Assembly: GCF_000002995.4 (NCBI RefSeq)
Contig: NW_025062479.1
Location: forward strand, 4,866,221-4,930,220
DNA from: Brugia malayi
Lineage: Eukaryota; Nematoda; Chromadorea; Rhabditida; Onchocercidae
Reading direction: 5' to 3'
Length of the DNA stretch: 64,000 nt
Numbering within the stretch: the first letter of the stretch is position 1; the number at the start of each line of letters is the position of its first letter. The translations under genes were made by a program, and so were the position numbers. Below the pieces are notes generated by a model, which was given only the letters and a program-made list of their open reading frames with translations, searched no databases and was not told the origin of the DNA. This document shows, piece by piece, positions 13,038 to 25,900 of the stretch.

Positions 13038-14838
13038 ATGGATATCTTCTCTTCGAGTTTTAACGCTGAGAAGGTTTTAAATGAATTTGAACTACCCTTC
13101 ATCGAGTCCAAGGGTTTTAAATCAGTTGACGAATTTGAGCAGTACTTGCGCAGCACAAATGCCGCATTTGTCGCACAATTACAAAAAGTGGAGATTCAGG
13201 AAAACATCAAGAAATCAACTGGACTCTCCAGGTGGAAATTCTATTGTAAAAGCTAAAATTAAACTTTAGACAACTTATCAGAGACGTCGAGTATTTGTAA
13301 TTGCCTGTATGTCCAAATATAACATTAAAAACATCTCTCTTCCCTTAAATAATTTTTTCTTTTAATTCAAAAAGACTCACATACAACAAACATCATTTGA
13401 AAAGTTAATCATTACTTTGCATTTCGTTATGTTGTTATCGCTGCAGTGCTGATTAGCACATGCAAGGTTGGCATAATATCCAGGCAAAAGAGATGTGGTT
13501 TGTCAGATCATTTTTACCTTGACCATTTTGATATATGCATAGCAAAATCGCCAGGTGTGTACACAATGTAAATAGATTTGCAGTTGCGTGGGCCGCATCA
13601 TGTTCAAGGAGAAGACTTTGAAAGTCCAGAAAATCAATAAAAAATCCTTAACTGCATATCTGCACATATATACATAAAAAAGTCCCCTAGTGATTTTCCC
13701 GCCTTAATATGATTTCTCTGTTCCATCCAGTGTCGGTTATCAGTTAAATTGACTTCCCCCATTTACACTTCCTTTTCATTACAAGTTTGTACAGGAATTC
13801 CTTAATCGCACAAGGCGAACTAAATTCCGATTAAGCAGTCAGGACTGTCCCTTTGACATTCATTTGTTGCTCTTTTAAAACTTCCACAAGAAATTTTACT
13901 GCAAGACAGTACTAATTTCCAAAACTTATTTTAGGAGAGCTCGGCTATCACAAATGTGTGCGCAAAGGGGAAGAAACATAACTGAATCTGTTGAGTTGCG
14001 GAGAAGCCTCAATAAGGCTAGTCACATGAAAATGATTTTATAATTTTCCAACTTAATATTTGTAACTCAGCTACTTATAGAAATGGAGCGCTGTTAATTT
14101 GTTCCAAACAAATCAGCAAGGACCAATGAAACGTCTGGAAGAGTGCATGGAACAGGGTCACCCAGTACGTATTAGTTTGCGTGGGCGAAATAGCGTGAAC
14201 TCTTCCATTCAAGCAAAAATTATTGCATTTGATAAGCACTGGAACCTGCTGATAAGGTTTGTCATACATTGACACAAGTCACCGAGAATTCTGTGTTGCC
14301 TTCTAATCTAGCCATAACATATTACCCCAAATCCCACTGATTATTATTAATTTTAAAAAAGTAAATAATCAAATAATCGTCCCAAAATGGCCGTAAAGCT
14401 ACAAGGTGAAATCTTTCATGTTCTCCTGAAATATGTGCTTACTTAACGTGATCCCAGGTGTAATTGTGTTTACTCGAGTACAGATATGTGGTTTCTTTCA
14501 AGAAGCAAATATAAGTTGAAAACTTTAAACCTGATTCAACATTATTCATAACTGACAAAGTTTAGTGAGCATTTAATGATATTCATAAGCGTAAATCAAC
14601 AAAGTAATATAGAGATGGTGATGAGAGTTTCAATCCACCAATGAATATGAAACGTCGAACCACCAAAAGTATACATGCAGTAGGACCATACCAGTATTCT
14701 GAAAGCCAATGCGAGGATAGGGAAGGTAAAACAAAAACACTATGGCAACGTCATCTACCGTGTTCTCTGATACGTGGGGACGACATTGTCTTGATATCTG
14801 TTTCTCCACAAATGTCTGTTAAGCGTTTTTTACGGTAA
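13038..14838 (+). CDS. LSM11: LSm11-like U7 snRNP-specific Sm protein
   Basis: Four exons: 13038-13231, 13935-14016, 14081-14256 and 14613-14838, coding 225 residues. In metazoans LSm10 and LSm11 replace SmD1 and SmD2 in the U7 Sm ring, which cleaves replication-dependent histone pre-mRNA. Residues 1-43 (SSSF...ELPF...F.SVDEFEQYLR) align with the human LSm11 N-terminus (SDSF...NVAEYESFLR). Before the Sm fold, GPMKRLEECMEQG parallels human SPLGELHRCIREG. The Sm1 motif at residues about 120-152 includes AFDKHWNLLIRDGDESF (human AFDKFWNMALTDVDETY). A long linker of about 50 residues, shorter than in human, leads to Sm2 at 204-214 (IRGDDIVLISV; human IRGENVLLVHL). The stop follows Sm2 closely, as in human LSm11. 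Exon 2 ends at a GC donor (AAG|GCTAGT), the only option I found that keeps the frame without losing residues. A splice acceptor just upstream supports the start. Confidence 0.85.
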
Positions 14839-15393
14839 GTGCGTTTGCAAAGACATATCTATATTTCTGGTGACGTGCAATTTATGGCAAAAATATTTGG
14901 AAGACGTAATATTTAGGAATGACCAGCAAAGAACTGATGGGACAAGGACTCACTTATCAGATTTCAGAAAGTCTTTTCGCCTTTTGCAGGATACCAACAG
15001 ATAAACATGTGATCTGATTTCACGCCACATAACAATATGTGCATATGATAAAATTATTTTAGAAATTGGATTAATTTTCTAATTCTTCACTGTGCAATAG
15101 TATCCGCTTTCATTCGCCTTAGCTGAGCATACTGCGTATCCAACGCCTTTTCTAGTTGTTTACCCTATAACTTTTTCTAGTTTATAACAAATATATTGTT
15201 ATTCTGTCACAGCATGTAAACCTCTTACACTGAAACTGTATTAAGCTTCAATAAATCAGGTTACTTACCTTATAACTAGACATACACTGACAAAAATTTC
15301 GGGCAAAGTGTGCAGGAAGGGACAATTGTAAACACTGGTCGAACCTACAAAGATCGTTGTGGTTAACAATGTTAAACTTCATTTTAATTTAGA
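14839..15393. other. Convergent 3' intergenic between LSM11 and exportin-T
   Basis: About 550 bases between two converging stop codons. It should contain both 3' UTRs. An AATAAA lies near 15250 on the plus strand. No coding exon or structured element was seen. Confidence 0.5.
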
Positions 15394-18300
15394 TCAGAGC
15401 AGTAAAACCAACCGGTACGTCTCACCTTTCCAAAGAACAAGACCGTAGAGTTTGTAAACATACATAGATTTCGTGCTGGAGCAAAATACACTGAGCGTCT
15501 GTAAGGTCATGATTTCCGTTAAGAGGAGTCTGCAAACGATACTGACCAGGTCATGCTTATAAAATGGTATTTTGTAGAGACAAAAAACTGCTTGTACTGT
15601 TAGGCCATACACAAAATCTGATAAAATCGAAGAGTCTCCAGAAAAACAGGATTAACATAACAGAATGCTTTCGCGCGTTAAGATTCAATTACGACCCATT
15701 TTGCCAAATCTGCATGGATAAAAAATTACCTGAAGCGCACCACAAACCGCCTTCTCCCATAAAAACTCGATACAGGCAACTGATCCATCGTTCGACAATT
15801 TTAGAAATAGTTTACTAATGATTTGGAATGTCATCCGCTGTGTTGGCACATCATTTAAGCTCATGAAGGAAATTAGTGAGTCGGCTATTTTGTTGAGAAA
15901 TTCGACGCCTTCAAATTAAAGTTATAAAGAGTTAAATTTTTCAATTATCCTCAATCAAATAAGATGAAATCTGGAAATGAATTAACCAGCTGTTACTTTT
16001 TGTCAAAAATTTCCACGCAGTGATATACTTTTGTGATTACTTACCACAGTCTGTCAACATAACAGTTAGGTCATGTGTCAAGATGCTCAATATTGTTTGC
16101 AGAAAGGCCCGGTTGTAATAAACCATGTCCTTAACATGGCTCTCATTGCATGTATCAACTGAAGTTCTTTGTGCAGCCCATAAAATATCAAACAGAGCTG
16201 GGATATTCAAGCCAATTTCCAAAAGACGTTTCTGAAATGACAAAAGTAAGGGTTGTCACCCTCTGTAGTAACAGTAACAAGAACAGAGAATAGAGGAAAG
16301 CGCTGCTTAAATATTCAAAATATGACCATATGGAAAACTTAAATTTCTACTTGTTTGTGAACTGTTTGACTATTCAAAAATGGCCACATTATAGTGGGAA
16401 TTTACCTAACATCTAGTAGTGAAAGAAATCAATTTTGAAGCAAACAGTGAAGTCCATAAGAACATACCTTAAATTTGCTGAAAATTTGCTGCAGTAAAAT
16501 AAGAAAGTCATGCATCATTTTAAGATCTAAATCGACATCAAGATACTTGTTGCAAATAGCTGGTAACATAGCTAGTATTTCACCATCAAGACAAGTGATC
16601 ATCCGATGAAGATACTGCCTCAGTGCATCCAATCCTTCGACATTATTTGGAGTTACTTTATCCAGAAAAACCTAATAATCATATCAACTCACTATAGTCC
16701 CAATAATTACGAATGTTGGAGAACAATAGCATAGCTTATGGAATAAAGTTTTCATTTCATAATGGATCTTAGCCTGTTTTACGCAGTTACAGGACATGCA
16801 ACATATTAAGATATAAGATAAGCAAATGAAGAACGTACTTCCATCAATTCAATGAAAATGATAGTACACTGACAGTACTGCATGGTGTAGTTGTTTGAAA
16901 ATGCTTTAGTAACACGACTGAAAATACGAATAATCTCTAAGAATATGATCAGTTCTTTGATATAATTATCAAAATAATACAATTTCAAAACAAAAACTCA
17001 CGCGCTGTAACCAATAACATCAGCAAATCGCTGATGAAGCTGCTGTACTTCATCCACATTCTTTGTTCGTGATAGCCTTTCCGTTATACGTGAGAATTTT
17101 TGAAGCAATGATAAACCGAGAATTTTCATGCATTCTTGTTTCCTTTCAACGGGTAGATTACTGTGAATAATTAGCACTGATGTAGATTCATAGAGATACA
17201 TCTGGAATTTAATCAAAACTATTTAATGATTCTAAAAGCTTCAAATATATTTAGAAAAGAAGATCTGATAATTGGAAACAGTTAAAAATTTTCAACATAT
17301 TTAAAAAACTGCTAGTTTAAACATAAGTTAACTAAAGGATAACATCACTGGTGGGAAAAAGCAAAAACTAAGAGACCCTACAACAGTATATAAAGGAAAA
17401 CGGAAAACGAAAAAAAAAGACCTGGTCCTCTTTCGAGAGTTGGTAATCTTCTTCGGATGTTACGGTGAAAAATGACTCTAACTGTGCGAGAATATTTTCA
17501 GCTTGGCTACCCACGAAAAGCCTGAAAGTATTTTTTTTTTTTTCTAATAAAAACATTTTTTTGAGTGTTTTTTCAATAAAAAAAAATTTTTTTTTTTGCT
17601 TACTTATGTGCTTTTACAAAGCGACAAAATAAGTAGATAATGCGACTTCTTGATCGTAATGAAGCCTGACGAATACCACGTGTATCCAAGAATGCTTCCT
17701 GAAATGAAAACTAAGAAATGATTGTCTAAGTAAGCATATAGCAATGAAGAGAAAATCCACGTAAACATATGACTGAGCTGAAAAACATTCCCTGAATGAG
17801 TCATACATTATATACATAAATGTTTACTAGATATGTAAGGCCGAAATTTGAAATCCAAACCAGTATTAACGGCAGTAGACCAGTACTATTTTGTAAGATC
17901 CTTTCATAACGGCAAGCAATTTCGAAGAATAATGTATTGATACAAGGTAATCCACAATGATTTATTGTACTTTGTAGAATCTAAATGAAACACGTAGATA
18001 TTTGTACGGCTTCAAAGAGAATAACATACAAAAACGTTTTATTGCATTGTTCGGCATAGTCAAAATAAAGTTTGTAATTTCGAAACCTTAATGAATAACA
18101 GACCTGTATTGCCAATATTTTTGCACGCTCAGAAATTAAACCACTATTACTTCCGAAATTTGTCTGCAAAAAAAAGGACACATTATTTCACATAGTTTAG
18201 ATTGACTTGACTTAACTTCCACTTTCCTGACACTAGTTCCTAGTACGTATCGTTTCAATTTTTATAAGTAAAAAGAAATGTCTACCAACAAAATAACTTG

Positions 18301-21300
18301 TTGAAGTGCAAAATAAACTGTTTAGCTCAAGTCATATATGAATTTATGACAAATGACTAAAATAACACAACATAAAAGTCTTTTAAGTGAGGAACCATTT
18401 CGTTTTTCTTTTTTTTTTTTTTTTTTTTTTGGGATATAATTCTGTATATTCAAAAGTAAACTTCGAATTATTCAAAGCATATGAAATAATATACGTGTAT
18501 GAAGTCGGCAAGATCATACACTAGTGCTAACGTAGCTTCAACAACATTCATTTGGCACTGCTTCCAGTTTTCACATACATTTTGCACTGATGGCTCCAGT
18601 TTCATCAATATCGGTTCCGGTTCCTAAACTATGTAACCAACGACTTTTGAAACTAAATAACCGAGAGCATCCAAATATTAACACAAAGAAACTAGTTTAA
18701 TAATCTAGGAGCAACTTTAAGTTACAAAATGAAAGTTATTCTCGGTTAAAATATTGCATATTGTCATAATTACCCACAGCTGTTTCACGCACCCTGATGT
18801 GATTTGATTTCAGCACTCCTCGGTCTTTTTTTTCTCCCTCTCTCTCTCTTACTCCTAAGTCTTGATTAGTCGTTTCGCCCAAATTCAATAAGAAAATAAC
18901 GTACAAAATTCCCAACTGCTGAAAGCATATTTCGAAGTTGCCTTCTATACGCCATGAATTCAGCAACAACCTCACCATCCGTATTACTTAAATCAACATC
19001 ACTTGCTGCTTTGTACCTAAAAAACAAAAATTATTTATAATTTTGCAAAAAGTTGTGATAAGAATATCAGAATATTAGTTCCAATGACTTCCTTAATCCT
19101 TAATCGTATCTAACTTTTCGACTGGCAAATCAAGAAAAATAAGTCAAATTTCAGTCACTATGTGTACGCACATATCATTTTGGTTAGACAGACAATAACG
19201 TGAAGCATGATGCAGCATGCATTTATAAATTCAAATAGAAAAGACAAATTTTTAACATAAATTACTACCTAATAAAAATTTGTGGTTTACTGCCTAATGA
19301 AATTTACTATTAACTACCTAATGGAATTTTGTAGTTTACAAACGAATAAGTTAACCTATCTATGGCTATGCAAATCATTCGACTAGTGAAGTCGTGACGC
19401 TTCTCAAATTCCTGAGTTTTAAGAATACAAACATAACGCCGTAAAAACTCGACAACAGTTTCAGACGCATCTATATCCTGAAACTTTATAGTTCTCTATA
19501 AAAAGTACTTCAGCTGAAATAACAGCAAATGTGAACGAATGCAACAAAATTATAAAAAATAAAGACCTCATTAGAAAAACATAACAAAGCGATATCAGCT
19601 TGTTCTTGAAGAAGCACTTCACACTGCATAGATTTTTCTACATCACCAGTTTTTGAAAAGCTGAAAACTATTTTATGCAAAAAGCGTACTTAATCCATTT
19701 TACCTTGCCGTATACGGATTTTGCTCTTTTAGTCTAGGAAATGTTGTACAAAGAAATTTTCAGTTCAGAATTTATATCAAAGCATACTGAGATAAGTGAA
19801 ATTTAGCGTCTTCAAACTACTACGTTCCTTTTTAAGTTGATATCACCAGTTGAATTGAACAAAGTGTGCTATGCGGTACCACTTTGGTGGGAAATCAAAA
19901 AGATACCATGTATGGCAATCGATTAAAGCGCATCCTAATGAACTTATGAGAGCTCCAGTTCTCAAAACGTCATCAGCATCATTTTCCTGCAAATATTCTG
20001 TTGTATTTCATCCATGAAGGATGGATAAATGAAGTATTTCTAAGAAAACTTCACCAAAATTACTTGGTAATGCTTACTCTCAAATCAAATGACCCGTTCT
20101 CACGCAAAATAGTGCAAAGCGATGCAGTCAGTACAAGCTTCTTTTCAGCATCCATACCTTTCGTGACCATTGCATTGATCGCTGATATTGCTGATTCACA
20201 AGTGTGTTCATTTTTCAAACAATCTAAAGATCATCATGACAAATCTACCCACTTTGACATAGGGTAAAAATATTTAAAAGTTATTAGGCATATAAACAGC
20301 TACTAATAATAAATGGGATGGTAGTGTTGTTGACAACAAGTTCCAAATCAATCCAATCGATGTAACAAGCAATAACATCCAAGCAAAGTTCTCGAGTCTT
20401 CAAATCATTGTTTTCAGCCTAAAGATATGGAACGAAGTTTTCAAATCATATGCAATCTGAGTACTGATATTTTTGATTAAAAAACTTTATTTACGGATTT
20501 TATAAAATAAGAGACTTTGTTCTTCAGAACAGTGCTAGTAATAATAAAATTCACTTTGCAGTTTAAAATTAATTTCCAGCACGTAAATCGTAGAATATGG
20601 TGAAATAATGACAAAAACTTCGAACTGTAGCAGTTCAACAAAACTGGTTAAACTGACTAGTATCTGAGTCCATATTAGTGCTAGACTATAGTTGCAGTTA
20701 TCACGCATAGCATCCTTTATCCGCATATTTCTTTCAGTCTCCTGCAAGAAAGAAACATCAAAACAAAAGCAATGTGAAAGTTGATATTAAGCAAATAACT
20801 ACTTTCTAACAAAACAAATTTAACAATAATTACGCATGTTTTTTTTTAAAATTTATTTTATGTAGAACGAAAAAATTAAGTCCAAGTGAAATCTTTATGT
20901 AGTTTCTTGCTTATTTACTCTGCTTGTTCTGCATTACTACTTTTCTATCTCGATGACAGTGATTATGAATAATTCTGCACTTCTACTGACATAGAGATAA
21001 AAGTACCCAAGTAGGTACAACAATTTCTGAAACAGAACAACAAACATATCCTTTCTTCAAATTGCAATACCTGCTTGGTGCGCCGGATCTCTCGATCAAC
21101 TACCTCACAGTCGATAGCAATTAAAGTACGCAGGAAAAAGACCGTTATTTCAGGTGATGATACCATCTGTTGGAAAAATACCTACAGGCAAAGAAAACAA
21201 TCAATCATAACAATTCTTTCTTTGACTTACATTAGCAGAAAAAGCTTTTGGTCGATATAAATTAATATCGACCAAAAAACTAATAAATTAAGCCATTTTA

Positions 21301-22007
21301 AACCTACTGCACAGATATAAAGGAAACTTGCCTCTTCCATGAAATTCGGCCAACGTTTAGGAAAATCGGTGGCAAAAACCAATGCAAAGAGCTGAGCCAT
21401 TTTGTTCACCAAATATGACGGCAGATTTTCAGGTGAACTTCTGGAATAAAAATTTGCAGTTTAAAGAATAAGATCATCATTCTGGAAAAACGGCGCATCT
21501 TATGTTGGACTTACAGGCGACGCAACCATCCATACATCCATCTTCGAATAATATCCTGATCCTGATCGTTATCCGCATAGCGTACTGTCAAATATGTTTC
21601 AATCACCTGCAGAAGCATAAAATGCTCCTCCGGATCACTGAAATTTGTTTCTTTGACGATACCTGTTCAGAAAAATCAAGCCATCATTGCTGTTATATAA
21701 AAAAATACCAGAAATGAAACCGGTTTAGTTCATAAAAAAGACTTTTTTAATAAGCATCCGCACCAGCCACTAATGATTTTTTCGATGCAGTTCTTCCAAC
21801 CATCGCGTTCGTTCTTCAACTTTTCTATGTATTCGAAAATCTGTAAATCAACAAGTTGTATGTTCACTTGTTTCAGCTATGATGCAAATTATCCGTTATA
21901 AAAATGGCTTTATGATGACACCCTAAAGCTTTTTAAAATAACTTATAACTAAAATAACTTACCAAGTGATGCTGTGCAGTATTAGCCAATGAAGCAATAG
22001 AAATCAT
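15394..22007 (-). CDS. XPOT: Exportin-T (tRNA nuclear export receptor)
   Basis: Twenty-four in-phase exons on the minus strand give 957 residues, against about 962 in human XPOT. From the 5' end: 21963-22007, 21771-21840, 21515-21662, 21332-21440, 21071-21181, 20658-20741, 20304-20418, 20078-20223, 19883-19986, 19704-19733, 19567-19660, 19356-19477, 18905-19016, 18495-18623, 18104-18163, 17861-17980, 17604-17698, 17422-17521, 17002-17201, 16839-16917, 16468-16671, 16045-16231, 15741-15908 and 15394-15635. The importin-beta-type N-terminal region is clear (YLVNKMAQLFALVFATDFPK, then FFLRTLIAIDCEVVDREI). Later blocks follow human XPOT in order: YIDWIDLELV, STSVLIIHSNLPVERKQECM, RVTKAFSNNY and ISKLFLKLS. 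It is a RanGTP-dependent carrier of mature tRNA; C. elegans calls it xpo-3. The least certain junctions are 19883 and 15741, chosen by phase and alignment. The intron after exon 4 starts with GC (AAGAG|GCAAGT). Confidence 0.95.
21246..21277. repeat. Perfect 13-bp inverted repeat in an exportin-T intron
   Basis: The arms TTTTGGTCGATAT (21246-21258) and ATATCGACCAAAA (21265-21277) are exact reverse complements around a 6-base centre. The element lies in the intron between exons 4 and 5 of exportin-T, the same intron that has a GC donor. It may fold in RNA or be the tip of a small mobile element. Confidence 0.7.
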
Positions 22008-22104
22008 AATCAACAGTACCACAGAATCTATGAATGTCACTTTCTTGAACAATACACCTAAACGTTGAAGCGGAAAAACTAAAGCATAAATCTATTAAAT
22101 ACAT

Positions 22105-22749
22105 TTAAGAAGAATCGAAGAAAATCTTTTTCAAAAAGTCAACAATATCCTTTCCGGGATTCATAATCGCTTTGCTCTGCTTATAGGAAATAAGATCTAA
22201 CTTATCAGAGTCAGTGCTTTCTAGGAAACTGCTGGAAGACTGTGGAAAACCGAGCTCCGACTTGTCAAGAACACTTCGGAGGTGGAAAGCACCAGACACC
22301 TGCTACCGTTTGTTGAGCCTTATTTCGAATCGTTCCTCAGCACAGCGAGACACGAAGTTTCACAGCAGAAAAGACGGAATTGGGGTGAAATATTGTAATT
22401 GATTGGTGCCAGGCACTTCTAAGAAAGTGTGGATAACTAATCATGGTATTGTTTTCTACCGTTATTGGTGGAGGCGGGGTATAGGTTGAGAAGGTTGCAC
22501 TGCTTTGGGAAACATTTTCTTGTTTTATCACGTTCGAGGACGACAAAACAAGAACGATTGGGATTTCTTCGAGAAATCCCAGTCTGTTTTCTATTTTTAA
22601 ACATTTCTGCTGGTACCCTGAATTTTTCATTTTAAACAAAACATGCATTAACCTCATCATGCAGATGAAGACCTGGTAATCCGAAAAAGGCTGACAGAGT
22701 TGGTTCTAGGAACAACATCATCCTCTTTCGTTTTTATAGTAGGATACAT
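22105..22749 (-). CDS. Unrecognised small gene upstream of exportin-T (model unresolved)
   Basis: I do not recognise the product. A minus-strand ATG at 22749 follows a good acceptor (TGTTTTACAG) and opens exon 22673-22749 (MYPTIKTKEDDVVPRTNSVS...). It can splice in phase to 22460-22617 (basic, with KNRKQTGISRRNPNR) and then to an exon starting at 22418. The last exon, about 22105-22302, reads SGAFHLRSVLDKSELGF and ends GKDIVDFLKKIFFDSS with a stop at 22105-22107. An alternative frame through 22337-22617 is also open (TYTPPPPITVENN), and I could not make one model satisfy every junction. It could be a fast-evolving protein or partly untranslated sequence. It lies about 100 bases upstream of the exportin-T ATG on the same strand. 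Confidence 0.35.
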
Positions 22750-22992
22750 TTTTTCTTTTATATGTAAACTGTAAAACATGTTTACATGTTTCATTTGTTC
22801 AAAAAGAGAGAAGTTCTTGGAAACCTTTTTCTGGTGAAGGAATTGGGAGTCATTTTTGTGAGAAAACATCATAACGAGTCTTATCATAACGATCGTCACA
22901 TAAAAACTGTGATGTTAGATATAGTTTTCATTGAGCACAGAACTTCTTTGTAGTTTTCCGAAGTGCGTTATTGCTGAAGAAGCGGGGAGACG
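22750..22992. promoter_or_regulatory. Candidate divergent promoter between the unknown gene and CNOT4
   Basis: Only 243 bases separate the minus-strand ATG at 22749 from the CNOT4 ATG at 22993. If the unknown gene is real, both start regions share this segment. It also contains minus-strand sequence that stays open upstream of 22749, so its extent as promoter is uncertain. Confidence 0.35.
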
Positions 22993-25900
22993 ATGTCCAG
23001 TGATGAACAGTCTGATAAAGAGGTATATGTCTTGTCGTTTCTATTTCTTGATCGTAGTAAAGTAATGGTGAGTTAAAATCTTGTCTTCTCACTATCGTAT
23101 ACCTCTCAGCGTGGTTTTTTTATACATAAATGATCATTTAGTCTTCTTTGGATAAGCCGACTAGGCTTTTTAATATTATTAATATTAATACATTATTAAA
23201 GTATTATTGATATTATTATTAATTGTTCGATGTCACCAGAGATATCGTGTTTATTCATTTGTACTTCATGAAGTATTTGTTGGTTGATATTCATTGTCGA
23301 GCTTACTCTAGGAAATACTGTGTCATTCTTACCTCATTCTTAAGGTTTAATGCGACTTGCTTGCAGTGGCTCTAACTGTAATCTTTTTAGTGCCCCTTGT
23401 GCATGGAAGCACTCGAAATCGATGATATCAATTTCTATCCTTGCAAATGTGAATATCAAGTAGGGATGAAGTTTTTTTATTTTTTGTTTTTGAAATGTGT
23501 TGAAGGTCTGCTCTAGTATGGTTAGTCTTCACCAGGTAGACGGGCTGACTATTTTAATATGCATATTTCTTTCATTTATCACCATATTTTGCCCATAATG
23601 GCACTACTATCGCGAGATACGCTGACGGAATAATCAGATTTATTTCCAGATATGTAGATTTTGTTGGCATCGATTGCGAACCGATGAGAATGGGTTATGT
23701 CCGGCATGTAGACAACCGTATCCAGAAGATCCTGTGAACTTCAAACCTCTGACGGCTTCAGATGTCCAGAAGATGAAAACAGAAAAGCGACAAAAACAAC
23801 AGCTGCAGAAAATCAAGATATGCGAGTCTAGGAAACATCTATCCTCATACAGGTTTATTTTTTGTAGTGGAACTTCTCAAGAAATGAGACTTATGGAAAA
23901 TATTTCAGGGTGCTACAAAAGAATCTCGTATATGTAGTAGGTTTGTCGGCTAGGGTTGCAGATCCAGAAACTTTAAAGAAGCCTGAGTATTTTGGAAAAT
24001 ATGGCCGCATACTGAAGGTAAATCTTGCTAATGTTGTCTTGTATCACTGAAAAGAAGATTATAGAAGTGCATTAGTGATTATATGTATGATACTCCGTTA
24101 CTTTAGGTTGCTGTGGGTTCTTCAGCATCACTGAGTGGTCCACAGTCGGCATCATGCACAGCTTATGTAACTTACGCGAGATATGAAGACGCACTTAGAG
24201 CTATACAGGTTTGTATTTTGACACTAGCTTGTCAGATTATGTGAAGGTCAATTGCTTAAGTAAGGTCTTTTGAAGAAGTGATATCATAAGAGGATATGGA
24301 TCTTTATGATTTATAGAATTTTTCACACAGTTTTGTTGTAGGCTGTTAATAATGCACAGTTAGATGGACGTATTGTGAAGGCATCACTTGGGACAACTAA
24401 ATATTGTACAAATTTCCTTCGCAGTCAGCCCTGTTATAAACCGGTTTGCTTGTTTTGCGATGTAGTTATATAACTTAACTGGCTTGTCCTGACTTTTCCT
24501 AAGTTTTTTTCACTGATACTTCTCATGATATGGCGAATATACATAGGTTTATTCTATATGGATCTCATGAACGAGATTCACGTGCTTGCTTCTTGATTTC
24601 TTGTTTAATATTTTGGTATCAAAAGAATACAAAAGTAGAAAGTTTTATAAACTAAAAGTAGATGATTGATTGTAGCAGTGAGGATTTCTGCTTTATTATA
24701 GGAATGTATGTATCTGCACGACGTGGCAGATACTGAAGTCAGTTTTACCAAAGATGATATGCACCTTGGGCGACATGCGGAATATGAAAAACGATTGATT
24801 GAATCAACTCTCAGGGAGAAAAGTCAAGGTGAAAGGACGTCGTTTATGACTCATACGGGTGGAAAGACATCAAAGTAAGTGTTGTATGGTTGCAGCACAT
24901 GCCTTCTGTTTGTTCATTCTAAAAAGCGATTGATGACAACGATTGGGACAAGATGCAGCGAATAAGACTGCGAAGTTTTAGTGAAATTTTGCTGTTTCCT
25001 GGTTGCTGGTTTAGATGATTTCATTTGTTTGTATTTCACATGTTGTCTTCCGAATTAATTGTTTTTATTTTGTTTTAGAAGTGAAAGCGCAGAGCGTGAA
25101 CCGGATTTTCGCTCAATACCGATGGATAATACGCAGGACAAAGGGAAATTCTTTCAGAATAAATCATCATCGAGTGATATAAAGATAACTCTAAACAAAA
25201 TGAATGGGTAGGTAAAGAACTTACCATTGCATTGAGGCAAGCTTTGCTAATAGTTGATAGCTTTAAAATGGTCATAAATTTGTGAATTTCTTGCTGTCGA
25301 AAAGTATTTTTGTAATGAATGATTAACTAATTCTGGAAAAATAAATTATGATCGCCAATCTTCAGTTATGATTTATAACTTTTTTTTTTCTCTTTTTTTC
25401 AGGGAGGTGCTAGGAAAGCAGTTGTCTTCTGTGACAAATAAATTGGTTAGTAAGAATAAAGGGGCAGATAAAGAAAACGAAGTTAGTCATATTTCGATAT
25501 CTGATTCTTTTTAATGTTATTTACTTCTGTTGTTTTAATAACTCTCTTTCTATTTGTCTTATTTTCGGCGGAGATCCTACAGTGTTGATTTTTTCAGAGA
25601 AAAAAGTGGAAAAATGATAGAACAGGAATTAAAATTATTTGTCTCAGATTGTAAGCAGTCACTTTGATTTATTGCTTTTTTTTGCCAGTTTAACTTTGAA
25701 TTTCTCAGGGCGGAGTTTTAGGCTCGATCTCAGTTTGAGAAAACTTCGGAAATAACAAATGACATACCATCGTCGGCGATGCTTGAACAGCCATTAGTGA
25801 TTCCTGCAGGAAAAGTTAATGAGGGGATTGGTTCAAGGCAAGTTTCATGAAGCACGAATAACGTGTAATAGATATGACATTTGTTTTGTTTGTTGGGTGA

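Noticed and set aside
25722..25841. A GC donor (TTCAAG|GCAAGT) in CNOT4 exon 10
   Set aside because: It looks ideal but would put the next exon (26735) out of frame. The GT six bases further (AGGCAA|GTTTCA) keeps phase 0.
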